A stretch of DNA of 52,021 nt, taken from NCBI GenBank assembly GCA_963579025.1, contig CAUZFZ010000057.1, forward strand, positions 1 through 52,021, read 5' to 3'. This document shows positions 45,401 through 52,021 of this stretch, in pieces. This DNA is from CAUZFZ01 sp963579025. Lineage in GTDB: Bacteria; Planctomycetota; Planctomycetia; Planctomycetales; Planctomycetaceae. The notes beneath the pieces are model-generated. The model saw only the letters and a list, made by a program, of their open reading frames with translations. It did not search any database and had not been told where the DNA came from. The translations under genes and the position numbers were made by a program. Numbering within the stretch: the stretch's first letter is position 1; each line of letters starts with the position of its first letter.

Positions 45401-45747
45401 ACCAGCCGAAACCCAAGATTCCGACCGGGCATCGGGACGTATCGAGCACGCCGTCTCAGTCGCTGGCTCTTCTGAACGACCCATTCGTCAAAGGACAGTC
45501 ACAAATCTGGAGCAGCCGCCTTGTGTCATCCGATTATGCCTCACCCAGAGAACGAATCGCCCACATGTTGAGCTGCGCGTTTGCGCGCGAGCCGTCGCCG
45601 GGCGAGATTGATCGTTGGACCGCAGCCATCGCCGACTTGAGTACCATTCACGGAGTCCCGGCCGACCAGGTCATGCAGCACGCGGCCGTCTGGACCGATG
45701 TCGCGCACGCTGTGTTCAACTCAAAAGAATTCATCTACGTGCGATGA
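42454..45747 (+). CDS. Planctomycete-type cytochrome c / DUF1549 / DUF1553 (PSD1) protein
   Basis: About 1097 residues with a signal peptide (about 1-23). The planctomycete cytochrome C domain (PSCyt1) starts with FFEKKIRPVLVRYCYECH, where C43-x-x-C46-H47 is a haem-c attachment site, and ends near KTGASDPRD. DUF1549 (PSCyt2) follows, with FVLARLE-like IDRFIMARLE, RRAAFAVTGLPPTQEMID, HFGERWARHWMDVVRYTDTYG and ARCHDHKLDP (a second CxxCH-like motif, here A-R-C-H-D-H). A variable middle precedes DUF1553 (ARVYVNRVWHWLFGTGIVATPSDFG to SKEFIYVR). Family knowledge: nearly always paired with DUF1501, function unknown. An ATG directly after a GTG is the likely start. Its partner gene begins at 46116. 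Confidence 0.95.
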   Translation: MRLLLYFGLLVSAVSIDSTVRADDDSKREFFEKKIRPVLVRYCYECHSTAASKVKGELLVDSRDSIRRGGETGPAVVPGKPSESLILSALRHESLEMPPDRKLPENIIADFETWIKTGASDPRDTPLDPEESAAATWDAVFQERLQFWSLQPVKHPQVPTVQHESWSASAIDRFIMARLESSGLQPAPRADRRTLVRRAAFAVTGLPPTQEMIDAYIADESSEDAAWSSLVSRLLDSPHFGERWARHWMDVVRYTDTYGYEWDMPAKGAWRYRDYLIRAFNTDVGFDQLVREQIAGDLLEEPRLNHELKINESLIGPMFFQMGEKRHGDSSEFNGIHQEMLDNKIDAFSKAFLATTVACARCHDHKLDPVAQKEYYALAGAFMSSRWLTNTVDLPERNAAAIAELKSLKSRMKPLLAQLWIEESGGIAEGLAERGGAWKPLLEQRLEKTPPIEDPLFVFTAVLKAEAERKDTGVAWAAVAAQYAQQSKDRREHNASNFNTVADFRDGVPEDWSVDGTGLTEITRCGDFVVSLSGDTAVTQLLAGGLYTNTLSPRLNGAVRTPWLSRFSGDHLSFEHSGGDFACRRTVIDNAFLTEKQQYLNNTAPSWVSMHTRSPDRHTYIEFATKTSNPNFPPRVGLGGACSEEQAADPRSWFGITRVVRHKSASTPQDELVRFDRLFSGEAPQSVQQAADRYATWFSSAIRAWASDSSTAEDVSVINWLLKNKGLTTSGLAEKQSAIATLVEEYRIAEKAVKNPHTVNGMADVDDGFDYRLNIRGDYDQLADPVPRGWLKSLAGEASTFTDAGSGRQQLAEQISRADNPLTARVYVNRVWHWLFGTGIVATPSDFGLLGDRPSHPELLDWLTSRFIDDGWSTKKLIHRILLSQVWQQSGAVSQQALSVDPRNRLLHHYATRRLEAEAIRDAILAVSGGLDAKLFGPVIDPYRANEDPKKRLFSGPVDGNGRRSIYTKITIMEAPKFLSLFNQPKPKIPTGHRDVSSTPSQSLALLNDPFVKGQSQIWSSRLVSSDYASPRERIAHMLSCAFAREPSPGEIDRWTAAIADLSTIHGVPADQVMQHAAVWTDVAHAVFNSKEFIYVR

Positions 45748-45813
45748 ACTACGATCCTTACTTCGGCACTCAACTGAGGAACGTGTCCGAAAATAAGTTC
45801 CCGATTCATCCTG

Positions 45814-46035
45814 TACGCTGAAAGCGTTTCACAACATAGCCTGGGGTAAGCGGCATAGCCGCGCCACCCCAGGTGAGGACAAAACGGCATCGAACCCTGA
45901 AAGGGTTCCACAACGGTTTTCTGGTAATCTACGGTTGTGCAACCCCTTCAGGGTTGGTGTGCTCGAATCCGTGTTCCTGGGGTGGCGCCGCTGCGCGGCT
46001 GACCCCAGGCTATGTTGTAAAACGCCTTCGGCGTA
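45814..46035. repeat. Nested palindromic repeat element D
   Basis: Two 60-base imperfect inverted arms (45814-45873 and 45976-46035) enclose an inner pair (45893-45914 and 45933-45958) with AACCC-TGAA-GGGTT cores. Each outer arm holds two hairpins. ACGCT-GAA-AGCGT on the left matches ACGCC-GAA-GGCGT on the right, and the CTGGGGT...ACCCCAG stem encloses GCGGC-ATA-GCCGC on the left and GCCGC-GCA-GCGGC on the right. Both stem differences are compensated. The element separates the PSD1 gene from its DUF1501 partner and fills most of the 368-base gap. Confidence 0.92.
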
Positions 46036-46115
46036 TGTCACGTTCCACAATTCGGGAACTTGTTTCGGACGCCTTCCTGAGTTACCTGTAACCGTCCTGG
46101 ATTCTGAGAGCACAC

Positions 46116-47558
46116 ATGCCTCACCTGAATCAATGCCCGGGATTCGCTCCCGCCCCGACGAATCGGCGGGAGTTTCTCGCTAACACCTCGAACGGATTTG
46201 GCCTGCTGGCTCTGGCCGGGCTCATGTCTCGCAACTCGCAGGCGGCGACACCAGATCGCGCGCTGCCGGGACATTACGCGCCCCGGGCAAAGCACGTGGT
46301 CTTCTGCTTTATGGACGGAGGCCCGAGTCATGTTGACTCGTTCGATTACAAGCCATCGTTGACGAAACATCAGGGACAGAAGATCGGAAACAGTGCTGTT
46401 TCGAAGCTGTCGCAAAGTAATGCCGGACGCGTCTGGATGGGCAGTCCATGGCAGTTTCAGAAACGTGGTGATAGCGGTCTGATGGTCAGCGACCTGTTTC
46501 CGCACATTGCGAAATGCGCGGACGATTTGTGCGTCGTGAAGTCGCTGGTCGGAAAACAGCCCCTGCATGGTCAACAGGCCTTGTTATTGCACACCGGCCG
46601 AGTGACTGGCGCAGCACCGAGTATCGGTTCGTGGATCTCGTACGGGCTTGGTTCTGAAAACGCCAATCTCCCGGACTACGTGCTGCTCAACAACGACTGG
46701 ATTCCTAACGGCGGTTATGAAAACTTTGCCGGGGCCTTCCTGCCCGCCAGCCACGGGGCCACGCTGCTGCGAGCGAAAGGCGATGCAGTCGACAACATCG
46801 TCCCCAGTGATCGGCTCGCGATTCAAAGACGCAAACTGGCACTGCTCAAGTCGCAGGACAGGCAATTCGCTGCTGCAACGTCGGACGGCAGTGTCATCGA
46901 GTCTGCCATTCAGAATTACGAGACGGCATTCCGCATGCAGTCCGCCGTACCGGAAGTCGCAAACATCGACGACGAGCCGCAACACATTCAGAAAATGTAC
47001 GGCGTCGACAGCTCACACGAACTCAAACGGTACTACTCGCTGCAGTGCCTGCGTGCCCGACGGCTGATCGAGCGAGGCACACGTTTCGTCGAAATCACGT
47101 GCCCGTTGACTCACTCGAATAATTCGCCATGGGACCAGCATGGCAACCTGAAGAAATACCACGAAGAGAATTCTTTGATCACGGACCAGGCCGTCGCGGC
47201 GTTAATCACCGATCTCAAACAGCGCGGGTTACTCGACGACACGATTGTCGTGTGGGCGGGAGAAATGGGCCGCACACCGCACACGCCGAAGATCACCGAT
47301 ACCTGCGGCCGCGATCACCATGTCAACGGCTACAGCATCTTCATCGCCGGCGGCGGCTTCCAGGGCGGAATCTCGTTCGGAGAAACCGACGAGTTCGGAA
47401 ACAAGGCGGTCGAGAACGTGCTGACCATTCACGATATCCACGCGACCATTCTGCATCAGCTCGGACTGGATCACGAACGCCTGACGTTTCGGTTCGGCGG
47501 TCGCGACGTGAGCCTGACCGACGTGCATGGTCGCATCGTGAACGAACTATTGGCTTAG
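46116..47558 (+). CDS. DUF1501 domain protein partnered with the PSD1 gene
   Basis: 480 residues with a Tat-type N-terminus (TNRREFLANTSNGFGLLALAGL). Blocks are HVVFCFMDGGPSHVDSFDYKP, SDLFPHIAKCADDLCVVKSL, SIGSWISYGLGSENANLPDYVLL, VVWAGEMGRTPHT and GRDHHVNGYSIFIAGGGFQGG. This copy matches the subgroup of the protein at 10254-11705 (shared YGLGSEN and GRDH/GFQGG features). It lies 3' of the PSD1 gene on the same strand, the arrangement seen repeatedly in planctomycetes, but repeat element D is inserted between them and could affect read-through. The Shine-Dalgarno is weak (GAGAGC). Confidence 0.94.
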   Translation: MPHLNQCPGFAPAPTNRREFLANTSNGFGLLALAGLMSRNSQAATPDRALPGHYAPRAKHVVFCFMDGGPSHVDSFDYKPSLTKHQGQKIGNSAVSKLSQSNAGRVWMGSPWQFQKRGDSGLMVSDLFPHIAKCADDLCVVKSLVGKQPLHGQQALLLHTGRVTGAAPSIGSWISYGLGSENANLPDYVLLNNDWIPNGGYENFAGAFLPASHGATLLRAKGDAVDNIVPSDRLAIQRRKLALLKSQDRQFAAATSDGSVIESAIQNYETAFRMQSAVPEVANIDDEPQHIQKMYGVDSSHELKRYYSLQCLRARRLIERGTRFVEITCPLTHSNNSPWDQHGNLKKYHEENSLITDQAVAALITDLKQRGLLDDTIVVWAGEMGRTPHTPKITDTCGRDHHVNGYSIFIAGGGFQGGISFGETDEFGNKAVENVLTIHDIHATILHQLGLDHERLTFRFGGRDVSLTDVHGRIVNELLA

Positions 47559-47621
47559 AGATTTCGGCCGGGCTTCTGAGGCGCGGTCGGAGGCCATCGT
47601 CGCTTTGCATCAGTTGGATTT

Positions 47622-47754
47622 ATTGATGATTGTCGATTGATGACTAGCGATTGGCGAAGTGTCGGGTGTCGTCATCATGTGGACTGGTCATTGTCTCCCC
47701 GCCCAAGTGGCTGTCACTTCGAAAATCAACACTCAGCAATCGACAATCATCAAT
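47622..47754. repeat. AT-richer inverted repeat G upstream of the phosphotriesterase-like gene
   Basis: Arms 47622-47661 and 47715-47754 form a 40-base imperfect inverted repeat whose outer 18 bases are perfect (ATTGATGATTGTCGATTG and its complement). Unlike the other elements, the arms are not themselves palindromic; they carry repeated GATTG words and end in CACTTCG towards the centre. The span is 133 bases, AT-richer than its surroundings. It lies inside a frame that could extend the next gene, which argues for the downstream start used here. Confidence 0.85.
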
Positions 47755-47851
47755 CGATTCATTCTGCCGCAATCCGCACCGTCCAGTGACGGTGGCTACT
47801 GGCACGTTGTTTCCACCGCCACACTCTTTAAGCAACCGGAGCCGCACCGTG

Positions 47852-48997
47852 ATGCATCCTGATCGTCGAGAGTTTCTGAAGACAGTGGCCGGTGTGAGTG
47901 CGGCTGCGGGACTGTCGGTATTCGAAACATCCGACAGAGTCGCCGCAAAAGAGGTCGCGACTGGCCCCACCGTTCGCACTGTTCTGGGACGGATTGACCC
48001 GCAGCGGCTAGGCGCGACGCTCATGCATGAGCACGCGCCGATTGTGGACTGGTCCGAACTCTACGAAGTTCCCATCGGCCCATACGACTCGATCCGGGGC
48101 GACCTTGTCGCCGAGACAACGAAGCTGCTGCAACGATTTGTGAAGTCTGCCGCCGGGTTTCCCGGTGAGCCCGCTCTGGTCGAGTGCACACCGATCAGAG
48201 TCGGCCGATATCCGGACCTGCTTGTGGAACTCGCGAAAGTCTGCGGAGTTCACATCATTGCCTGCACCGGTTTCTGGTGTGAGGCCATGGCGCCGCAGCA
48301 CCCGTGGGCCATTCGCATGGGACTGGAGAAGAGCGGGGTCGCGAAAATCGCGGAACTCTACGTACGCGAGATCACGGAGGGCATGGAAGACCCGCATGGC
48401 CAATGGGGTGAGCGTTTTACGAAAGTCCCAGTGGGGATCATCAAGTGTGCTACCAGCACATGGATGCGTCCGAGCGAACGACGCTGTCACATCGCCGCAG
48501 CCATCGCCAGTCGGGAAACAGGCTGTCCCATCACGACTCACACAACCAATGGTGGTGGACTTGAACAGGCTCAACTCTTCCTGGCGAACGGTGCGAAGCC
48601 GGAAAAAGTCATCATCGGTCACCAGGGAAATCTGGATGACCGCGAAGACGATGACTCGCATGAGTATCACCGTCGAATCGTGGGCCTGGGCTGCAACATC
48701 CAGTTCGACCGCGTGGGGCATGCCGAGAAGTACGGCAACGACAAGCTGGCGCGGCAGATTCGAGAACTCGTCGACGCCGGGCACGTCAGCCGGATTCTCG
48801 TCGCCCACGACCACGTGCCTTACTTCTATGAACCGTACACGGAGCAGAAGAAGTCAACGGATGGCTGGAAGTTCAACAACTCCGACTTCACCGTCTGCAC
48901 GACGGGGCTGGTTGAATCGCTGACGAAGGCAGGAGTCAGCGACGCCCAGATCCAGACGATCCTGGTCGACAACCCGCAACGCGTGCTCGCGTTCTGA
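47852..48997 (+). CDS. Phosphotriesterase-family metallohydrolase, Tat-type signal
   Basis: Amidohydrolase-superfamily enzyme of 381 residues, with a twin-arginine signal (DRREFLKTVAGVSAAAG). The binuclear metal site of the family is intact by pattern: H59-x-H61 (MHEHAP), the bridging carboxylated lysine K198 (GIIKCATS), H230 (ITTHTTNGG), H257 (IIGHQGNLDD) and D320 (VAHDHVPYF). Known relatives include lactonases and organophosphate hydrolases; the substrate here is unknown, and export is unusual for the family. ATG 47852 lies 11 bases after a GGAG box. The frame is open upstream to 47651, but that part crosses the inverted repeat and is not conserved-looking. Confidence 0.93.
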   Translation: MHPDRREFLKTVAGVSAAAGLSVFETSDRVAAKEVATGPTVRTVLGRIDPQRLGATLMHEHAPIVDWSELYEVPIGPYDSIRGDLVAETTKLLQRFVKSAAGFPGEPALVECTPIRVGRYPDLLVELAKVCGVHIIACTGFWCEAMAPQHPWAIRMGLEKSGVAKIAELYVREITEGMEDPHGQWGERFTKVPVGIIKCATSTWMRPSERRCHIAAAIASRETGCPITTHTTNGGGLEQAQLFLANGAKPEKVIIGHQGNLDDREDDDSHEYHRRIVGLGCNIQFDRVGHAEKYGNDKLARQIRELVDAGHVSRILVAHDHVPYFYEPYTEQKKSTDGWKFNNSDFTVCTTGLVESLTKAGVSDAQIQTILVDNPQRVLAF

Positions 48998-49086
48998 ATG
49001 GTTGAGAATTCCCGAACGTGTCTGACATTCGCACTGTCACTGAGCGCACCGCAACGACAGCCATTCTTCTTACAGCGAGTCGCGCC

Positions 49087-50061
49087 ATGCCAGATCTGCC
49101 TGTCTCCTACGCGGATGTTCTTGAAGCAGTTCCACGGGTTCGCTCCGCGCTGCAGCCGACACCGACCTTCGAATGGCCTGGCCTTTCGGACGTTCTCGGC
49201 TGTCGGTATTTCGTAAAGCACGAGAATCATCAGCCTGTCGGAGCATTCAAGATTCGCGGCGGGATTAACCTTGTTTCGACACTGTCAGATGCCGAGCGAG
49301 CGGCTGGGATCCTGGGCTGTTCAACTGGCAATCATGGTCAGTCTCTGGCCTGGTCGGCGAAACGATTCGGCGTGGAATGCACAATCGTCGTGCCGGCCGT
49401 GAACAACCCGGCTAAGTGTGCTGCCATCCGTCGGCTGGGCGCGACGCTGATTGAACACGGGCAGGACTTCGACGAAGCCCGTGACTATGTCGAACGCGAG
49501 CTGGTGCAGACCGGCGTGCGCTACGTTCACTCTGCCAACGAGCCGAAGCTGATTTCCGGAGTCGGAACGATGGCGTGCGAAATCTTCGACAAAGTCCCGG
49601 AGCCCGATGTGATTCTGGTTCCCATTGGGCTGGGCAGCGGCGTTTGTGGAACTTGCCTCGTGGCGAAGGCGCGACGGCCCCAGACACTCGTGATCGGTGT
49701 TCAGGCAGAAGGCGCGCCCGCCGTTGCCGAATCATGGCGGGCAGGCGAAATGCGAACGACGGATTCGATCAACACATTCGCTGAGGGTGTTGCCACACGC
49801 GTTCCGGCTCAGATGACGCTGGACATCATGCATGCGCTGCTCGACGACGTGATTCTTGTCAGTGATGACGAGATGCGGCAGGCCGTGTACTGGCTGCTTG
49901 AGCACACACACAATCTGGCCGAAGCCGCCGGCGCAGCGTCGCTGGCCGCCGCGTACCGTGAGCGCAGTCGGTTTGCTGGTAAGACCGTTGTTGGCGTGCT
50001 CTCGGGCGGCAACCTGGACCTCGCTCAACTGCCGCAGATTCTTTCAGACGGTGGTTCGTAG
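49087..50061 (+). CDS. PLP-dependent threonine/serine dehydratase-like enzyme (fold type II)
   Basis: 324 residues from the ATG at 49087. The Schiff-base lysine K55 lies in GAFKIRGG, the substrate loop is STGNHGQ (79-85), and the C-terminal SGGN binds the pyridine ring. The phosphate loop reads PIGLGSGVCGT instead of the usual GGGGLISG of threonine dehydratase, a variation also found in EutB- and 3-hydroxyaspartate-dehydratase-like members, so the substrate may not be threonine. No regulatory ACT domain is present, so it is the catabolic or orphan type. The frame is open upstream to 49018 without a better start. Its stop codon lies inside the first unit of repeat element E. Confidence 0.93.
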   Translation: MPDLPVSYADVLEAVPRVRSALQPTPTFEWPGLSDVLGCRYFVKHENHQPVGAFKIRGGINLVSTLSDAERAAGILGCSTGNHGQSLAWSAKRFGVECTIVVPAVNNPAKCAAIRRLGATLIEHGQDFDEARDYVERELVQTGVRYVHSANEPKLISGVGTMACEIFDKVPEPDVILVPIGLGSGVCGTCLVAKARRPQTLVIGVQAEGAPAVAESWRAGEMRTTDSINTFAEGVATRVPAQMTLDIMHALLDDVILVSDDEMRQAVYWLLEHTHNLAEAAGAASLAAAYRERSRFAGKTVVGVLSGGNLDLAQLPQILSDGGS

Positions 50062-50185
50062 TAACCGGTGGCTCGTAGTAACCGGACTTGTCCGGTTTGC
50101 TCTCGTGCTCGGTCGCCGTACGACGGGGGCTGGCAATTTCCATGCAACGCGTCGCTCGACGCCGGATAAATCCGGCTACTACGAA
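50057..50185. repeat. Palindromic repeat element E
   Basis: CGTAGTAACCGG occurs twice directly (50057-50068 and 50074-50085). The second copy starts the left arm (50071-50095), which is inverted against 50161-50185. The arm cores are CCGGAC-TT-GTCCGG on the left and CCGGAT-AA-ATCCGG on the right, one compensated pair change (C-G to T-A). The first copy contains the TAG stop of the dehydratase gene, so this gene ends inside repeat DNA. The element lies between convergent genes. Confidence 0.82.
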
Positions 50186-50200
50186 CGGGGGATGCATCAG

Positions 50201-50842
50201 CTACCGCACTTGCTGGACCTGGCCGTTTTCGATGCGGAACAGGCAATCGGCTAGACGTTCGGCTTCGTGACTGTTGTGTGTCACGTGTAGCGTTGTTGTG
50301 CCCGTGTGCTTCTGAACCTGCTCCAGCAGTTCGCACATGCGTTCGCGCGTGTCGTCGTCCAGCGCACTGAGTGGTTCATCCAGACACAGAACTTTCGGCT
50401 GAAACGACAACGCCCGGCCGAGTGCGACTCGTTGCCGTTCCCCGCCGCTCAGGCCTCGCGGCTTGCGATCGAGCAGATGACTGATGCCGAGTAGATCGGC
50501 AAGTTCCTCGACGCGCCGTTTACTTTGATCGGGCGACGTACGGCGAATCATCAACGCGAAGTCCAGGTGATCGCGGACAGTCATCGTCGGAAATAACGCG
50601 CCGTCCTGCGGCACATAGCCGATTCCGCGAACGGCGGGATTGAGACCTGTCACATCGCGCTCACACAATCGGATCTGTCCGCTGTCGATTGTCCGAAGTC
50701 CGATCACCGACTCGAGAATCGTCGTCTTGCCGGAGCCCGTTTGTCCCATCAGCACGCCATATTTCCCGGCCGGGACTGTCATGACGACGTTCTGCAACCG
50801 GAACTCTCCGGCGTGGACAGTGAGGTTCTGGAGTTGAATCAC
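50201..50842 (-). CDS. ABC transporter ATP-binding protein (ModC/FbpC-like)
   Basis: Single nucleotide-binding domain of 213 residues. Walker A GQTGSGKT (33-40), Q-loop Q79 (YVPQDGALFPTMTV), signature LSGGERQRVALGRAL (131-145), Walker B VLCLDE (151-156), D-loop SALDD and H-loop H189 (HVTHN) are all present. The overall type, short with FPTMTVRDHL and no regulatory extension, resembles molybdate, sulfate or iron importer ATPases. No permease or binding protein is in the window, so the substrate is unknown. The start is GTG (50840-50842), giving a standard N-terminus, without an obvious ribosome site. It begins 49 bases after trpS on the same strand. Confidence 0.94.
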   Translation of the reverse strand: MIQLQNLTVHAGEFRLQNVVMTVPAGKYGVLMGQTGSGKTTILESVIGLRTIDSGQIRLCERDVTGLNPAVRGIGYVPQDGALFPTMTVRDHLDFALMIRRTSPDQSKRRVEELADLLGISHLLDRKPRGLSGGERQRVALGRALSFQPKVLCLDEPLSALDDDTRERMCELLEQVQKHTGTTTLHVTHNSHEAERLADCLFRIENGQVQQVR

Positions 50843-50891
50843 TTTGGTCGGGACTCATTTCGATCAGGCGAACAAATTACTGCGGCTCGGC

Positions 50892-51866
50892 TCAGTGGCG
50901 TGCAGTCAGACCGCATGCAGAACGACAACGGTCCAGGACGATCCGCCCGACTTCACGCGCCCGGGTTGCCCCAGCTCGCAACACGTCTTCCACCGTATCG
51001 GAATCCTGCTCTAACTGCTCGCGTCTGGTCCGCGCGTCAGCGAAGTAGTCCATGGCAGCTTCGTAAAGCTGTTTCTTCGCCTCACCATAGCCCATACCGC
51101 CTGCCCGATATTGACCGGCCAGTTCTGCCTGCTGCTCATCCGATGCGAACAGCCGATACAGCGAGAAGATCGAGCAGTTGTCGGGGTCCTTCGGGTCTTC
51201 GACTGGTGTCGAGTCGGTGGGAATCGAGTTGATGCGTTTCTTCGTACGTTTCGGAGTTTCGAACAGCTCGATTGTGTTGTTGTAACTCTTGGACATCTTT
51301 TCGCCGTCCGTGCCCGGCACTTTGGCGGTCGAGTCGACCACATGAGCGTTCGGCAGCTTCAAAGCCTCGACCTCATAAATGCGATTGAATCGCTGAGCGA
51401 TGTCGCGTGTGACTTCGATGTGCTGCACCTGGTCGACACCGACTGGCACGACGTCGCTGTCGTACAACAGAATGTCCGCGGCCATCAGCACCGGATAAGT
51501 GAACAGCCCGGCGTCCGCAGCAATCCCCTTATCCCGCTTGTCTTTGTAAGCGTGGCACTTCTCGAGCAGATGCATTTGCGTGAGCGTCATCAGGAGCCAT
51601 GTCAGTTCGGCGACTTCTGGAACATCAGACTGCCGGAACAGCGTTGCCTTATCCGGTTCAAGCCCCAATGCCAGCAGATCAATGGCTGCATCCTGCGTGA
51701 ATGAACGCAGCACTTCCGGCTCGCGGATCGTGGTGAGGGCGTGATAGTCCGCGATGAAGTAGAAGGCCTGCTCGTTGTCCTGCAGGTCGATGTACTGCCG
51801 GATGGCTCCGAAGTAATTGCCCCAGTGAAACCGACCGGTCGGCTGAATACCGGAGAGAATTTTCAT
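50892..51866 (-). CDS. trpS: Tryptophanyl-tRNA synthetase
   Basis: Class I aminoacyl-tRNA synthetase charging tRNA-Trp. From the ATG at 51864-51866 it has 324 residues, starting with the canonical MKILSGIQPTG. The HIGH-equivalent is HWGN (14-17), and KMSKS is at 190-194 (GEKMSKSYNN). Other family blocks are FYFIADYHALT, MLT-type LLMTLTQMHLLEK, YPVLMAADILLY and VPVGVDQVQHIEVTRDIAQRFN. The in-frame extension to 51971 runs into repeat DNA and is rejected. The gene precedes the ABC ATPase on the minus strand. Confidence 0.97.
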   Translation of the reverse strand: MKILSGIQPTGRFHWGNYFGAIRQYIDLQDNEQAFYFIADYHALTTIREPEVLRSFTQDAAIDLLALGLEPDKATLFRQSDVPEVAELTWLLMTLTQMHLLEKCHAYKDKRDKGIAADAGLFTYPVLMAADILLYDSDVVPVGVDQVQHIEVTRDIAQRFNRIYEVEALKLPNAHVVDSTAKVPGTDGEKMSKSYNNTIELFETPKRTKKRINSIPTDSTPVEDPKDPDNCSIFSLYRLFASDEQQAELAGQYRAGGMGYGEAKKQLYEAAMDYFADARTRREQLEQDSDTVEDVLRAGATRAREVGRIVLDRCRSACGLTARH

Positions 51867-51933
51867 AGTGAGTCGTCCGACCTCAGTGTCTTGCGGTGGC
51901 TTTAGGCGTGCGGCAGTTGAGAATTTACCAACG

Positions 51934-52021
51934 CCCCCGACTTTACGTCGGGGGTTCTCGCGTCTTTGCACTACCGATTGCGTAGTGCAGAAACGCGAGA
52001 ACCCCTGAGATAAACTCAGGG
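51934..52021. repeat. Nested palindromic repeat element F, cut by the window end
   Basis: A left palindrome CCCCCGAC-TTTAC-GTCGGGGG (51934-51954) joins arm 51953-51974, inverted against 51982-52003 with two differences; a right palindrome CCCTGAG-ATAAA-CTCAGGG (52003-52021) is cut at the end. Seen in the same orientation, left and right outer palindromes differ by two compensated stem changes (C-G to T-A, C-G to G-C). The element lies just upstream of trpS and probably continues past the window. Confidence 0.85.

Noticed and set aside
47651..47851. 67-residue N-terminal extension of the phosphotriesterase-like protein
   Set aside because: Crosses inverted repeat G and buries the Tat signal in the middle of the protein.

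Overview
The window looks like chromosomal DNA from a planctomycete (Planctomycetales type). The main reasons are four DUF1501 proteins, a very large cytochrome-c/DUF1549/DUF1553 (PSD1-type) protein, several secreted sulfatases and a DUF1080 domain, beta-helix proteins, a membrane-anchored Ser/Thr kinase, a pentapeptide-TIR protein, and abundant intergenic palindromic repeats. No rRNA, tRNA, CRISPR array, transposase or phage gene is visible. Both ends of the window are cut in intergenic or repeat DNA.

Region 1 (about 230-8819, minus strand) is mainly housekeeping. Reading along the minus strand: a thioredoxin-fold protein, accB-accC (biotin carboxyl carrier and biotin carboxylase for malonyl-CoA synthesis), a phosphofructokinase with pyrophosphate-type signatures, ftsH, trpF and a DUF1015 protein. 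The last three are packed with gaps or overlaps of fewer than 20 bases. A nested palindromic repeat separates accC from pfk.

Region 2 (9303-17926) is mixed: a GNAT acetyltransferase joined to a small BamE-like membrane protein, a DUF1501 protein, a pentapeptide-TIR protein with a TTG start, a secreted beta-helix protein, a small Rieske ferredoxin with a GTG start, a Tat-type amidase, and a secreted alpha/beta hydrolase with alanine at the nucleophile position.

Region 3 (17993-35260) is a coherent cluster of secreted proteins that I read as a candidate sulfated-polysaccharide degradation locus. A sulfatase-DUF1080 fusion is divergent from a run of plus-strand genes: a five-bladed-propeller (GH32/43-like) protein, a second sulfatase, an SGNH-like protein, a DUF1501 protein, a beta-helix protein, a large GH67/GH20-like glycosidase, a second beta-helix protein with an extra C-terminal domain, and a secreted helical protein. 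Nearly all carry signal peptides. I see no transporter or SusC/SusD pair.

Region 4 (35375-50061) holds a sugar-nucleotide epimerase, a Ser/Thr kinase with a PEGA-like and an unknown extracytoplasmic domain, a group II PLP decarboxylase, a DUF1501 gene ended by a clear terminator, the PSD1 protein with its DUF1501 partner, a phosphotriesterase-family metallohydrolase, and a threonine/serine-dehydratase-like enzyme. Region 5 (50201-51866, minus) is trpS followed by an ABC ATPase.

The most unusual feature is not a gene. Seven intergenic elements share one architecture: two inverted copies of a palindromic unit, often with a second nested pair. Their sequences differ from element to element, and within a pair the two copies differ mainly by base changes that are compensated across each hairpin stem. 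This suggests that the folded shape is maintained.
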